Origin: Planctomycetaceae bacterium
GTDB lineage: Bacteria; Planctomycetota; Planctomycetia; Pirellulales; Pirellulaceae
Assembly: GCA_002862265.1 (NCBI GenBank)
Contig: PKCQ01000373.1
Coordinates: forward strand, 1 to 23,760
Length of the DNA stretch: 23,760 bases
Reading direction: 5' to 3'
Part shown: positions 22,602 to 23,760 of the stretch, in pieces
How the letters are laid out: each line of letters begins with the position of its first letter
Numbering within the stretch: position 1 is the stretch's first letter
Made by a program: the position numbers and the translations under genes
Notes under the pieces: generated by a model
Databases searched by the model: none
Told to the model about the DNA's origin: nothing
Seen by the model: only the letters and a program-made list of their open reading frames with translations

Positions 22602-23760
22602 ATGGCTGGCTGTAGCGCAAAGTATTTTTTTCGTGAGATTTCTAGGAATGGAAATCTTATTCGTCGAGCTAGCTGCTGTGCTCTTCCAGCATTCTGTGCG
22701 ATCGCACTTCAGCTGGTTTGGGTGGGTAGCAATACTTTTGCGCAAGACGCTAATCAGGCACAGGCATCAGTGCCAGCTCAAGCCGAGAGTCAGTCTGCAA
22801 AACAGGCGGGACAGACCGAGCTTCAGCGTCAGCAAGAGCGTCTGGCAAATGAGATATCGGCTCGAGCCGCTGCCCTGCCAAGTAGTGCTTTGACGCCCGA
22901 GCAAAAAGCAGAAGTAGCAAAGCTCGATGCCGCCGTGATGGCCGCGCTGCAATCCGCTGGTGAACTTGCTGAAAAGACACAGCAGCAGACAACGGATGCA
23001 GCATCTGCAAAATCTCGGATTGAGGCAGCTCGTGCCGAGAAAGCTCGGCTGTCTCAAGCGAAGCCAAGCTCTGATGTCACGTGGCTTCGCCTCGACTATC
23101 AAGCAGGCGTCGCCGAATCGCAAGCTCTAGGGGCTCAGATTTCGACGTTGGAGTTACGACGAACGGATCTGAGTTCTGTTATCTCAGGCCGAGAGAAGCG
23201 GCGGCAGCAACTGGCGCAGCTGATCTCGGACGCAAAAAGTGCTCGCGAGCAAGTCGCGGCTGCAAAGCCCACTTTTGAAAAATCCGCTACCACGCTCTTG
23301 CAGCAAAGTGTTCTGGCTGGGTGGGAAGCAAGGCAGTTGCAAGCTGCACAGCAAGTAAGTGCTCTAGAAAGCGAGTTACTGCTAATTGACGTTGAGTCGC
23401 CTTTGTTGCCGTTGCAGTTAGAGAATTTGCAGATGCAGGAAAAGATACTGAAGGAGGAGCAAAGCGAACTCAACGACGCGATGAAAGCAAAGCGTTCGGC
23501 ACGCATTTTTGAATTTCACAATGAGTTCAGCGAGCTTGCGTCGGATGATACGGAGGTCCATGCAAGGCTGAAGTATTGGCTTGAAGTTATCGCAAAAGAA
23601 GAATCCGCCGCAGAGGAACTGACTTGGCTCTCGCTTGCGCAGCAGCACGACCGGTTGCAGCTGCGAATCGAAAGTATCGACAAGGAATTGAAGCGTTGGC
23701 GCGAAGTGCGCGACAATATGCAGCTGAGGTTGGATCCCTCTTCGAATAAGGAGTCAATTC
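22602..23760 (+). CDS. Coiled-coil envelope protein, probable MscK/MscM-type channel (N-terminal part)
   Basis: The frame starts at ATG 22602 with a well-placed GGAG and stays open to the window edge (386 codons), so the C-terminus is missing. An N-terminal signal peptide (RRASCCALPAFCAIALQLVW, cleaved near TFA-QDA, about residue 47) is followed by a long Ala/Gln/Glu/Arg-rich coiled coil. Stretches such as LPLQLENLQMQEKILKEEQS and ESIDKELKRWREVRDNMQ resemble the periplasmic porin-like domain (MscS_porin, PF12795) of MscK/MscM mechanosensitive channels, in which the MscS pore lies far downstream. Without the membrane part, another periplasmic coiled-coil protein remains possible. The gene is easily missed because the first codons overlap other readings. 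Confidence 0.65.
   Translation, partial: MAGCSAKYFFREISRNGNLIRRASCCALPAFCAIALQLVWVGSNTFAQDANQAQASVPAQAESQSAKQAGQTELQRQQERLANEISARAAALPSSALTPEQKAEVAKLDAAVMAALQSAGELAEKTQQQTTDAASAKSRIEAARAEKARLSQAKPSSDVTWLRLDYQAGVAESQALGAQISTLELRRTDLSSVISGREKRRQQLAQLISDAKSAREQVAAAKPTFEKSATTLLQQSVLAGWEARQLQAAQQVSALESELLLIDVESPLLPLQLENLQMQEKILKEEQSELNDAMKAKRSARIFEFHNEFSELASDDTEVHARLKYWLEVIAKEESAAEELTWLSLAQQHDRLQLRIESIDKELKRWREVRDNMQLRLDPSSNKESI

Overview
The window looks like a chromosomal segment of a planctomycete, most likely a Pirellulaceae (Rhodopirellula/Blastopirellula-like) bacterium. This rests on gene content and style, not on a marker gene: moderate GC, many solitary genes on alternating strands, few strong Shine-Dalgarno sites, a flotillin-like FloA, a SMUG1-type uracil-DNA glycosylase, a ThuA-domain secreted protein, a cupredoxin lipoprotein, a degenerate receiver protein and a very cysteine-rich secreted protein. 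I saw no tRNA, rRNA, CRISPR array, transposase, integrase or phage gene. Most of the window is ordinary core genome with a few accessory islands.

Left part (1-7145). The window opens with the lysine/alanine-rich tail of an unseen gene whose stop overlaps the start of an APC-family amino-acid permease. A Zn-ribbon Nudix hydrolase and a probable 55-aa membrane or secreted peptide follow. On the minus strand hisD, hisC and hisB form a partial histidine cluster, with a GC-rich inverted-repeat element between hisC and hisB. Divergent from hisD is a low-specificity threonine aldolase.

Middle (7146-15185). Five minus-strand genes lie head to tail: purD, SMUG1-type glycosylase, mnmA, floA and an alpha/beta hydrolase. 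Gaps are 63, 165, 275 and 89 bp, so purD-glycosylase is the likeliest co-transcribed pair. Divergent from purD is a large FdhF/YdeP-type molybdopterin oxidoreductase.

Right part (15186-23760). A decayed tandem paralogue (at least four internal stops and three frame changes) precedes an intact cupredoxin-type lipoprotein. Next come a secreted ThuA-domain protein, a minus-strand pair of a tiny lipoprotein and a receiver-like protein lacking the phosphorylatable Asp, and a cupin. An approximately 515-bp gene-free stretch then leads to a 270-aa secreted protein with 44 cysteines in (S/T)CGCE-type repeats, closed by a strong UUCG-loop terminator. An RsmF-like rRNA m5C methyltransferase and the N-terminal part of a coiled-coil envelope protein (probably a MscK/MscM-type mechanosensitive channel) end the window.

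I found no obvious multi-gene defence or mobile system. The features most worth a second look are the cysteine-rich repeat protein, the phospho-acceptor-less receiver with its mini-lipoprotein neighbour, the decaying cupredoxin duplicate, and two small genes under 60 codons.
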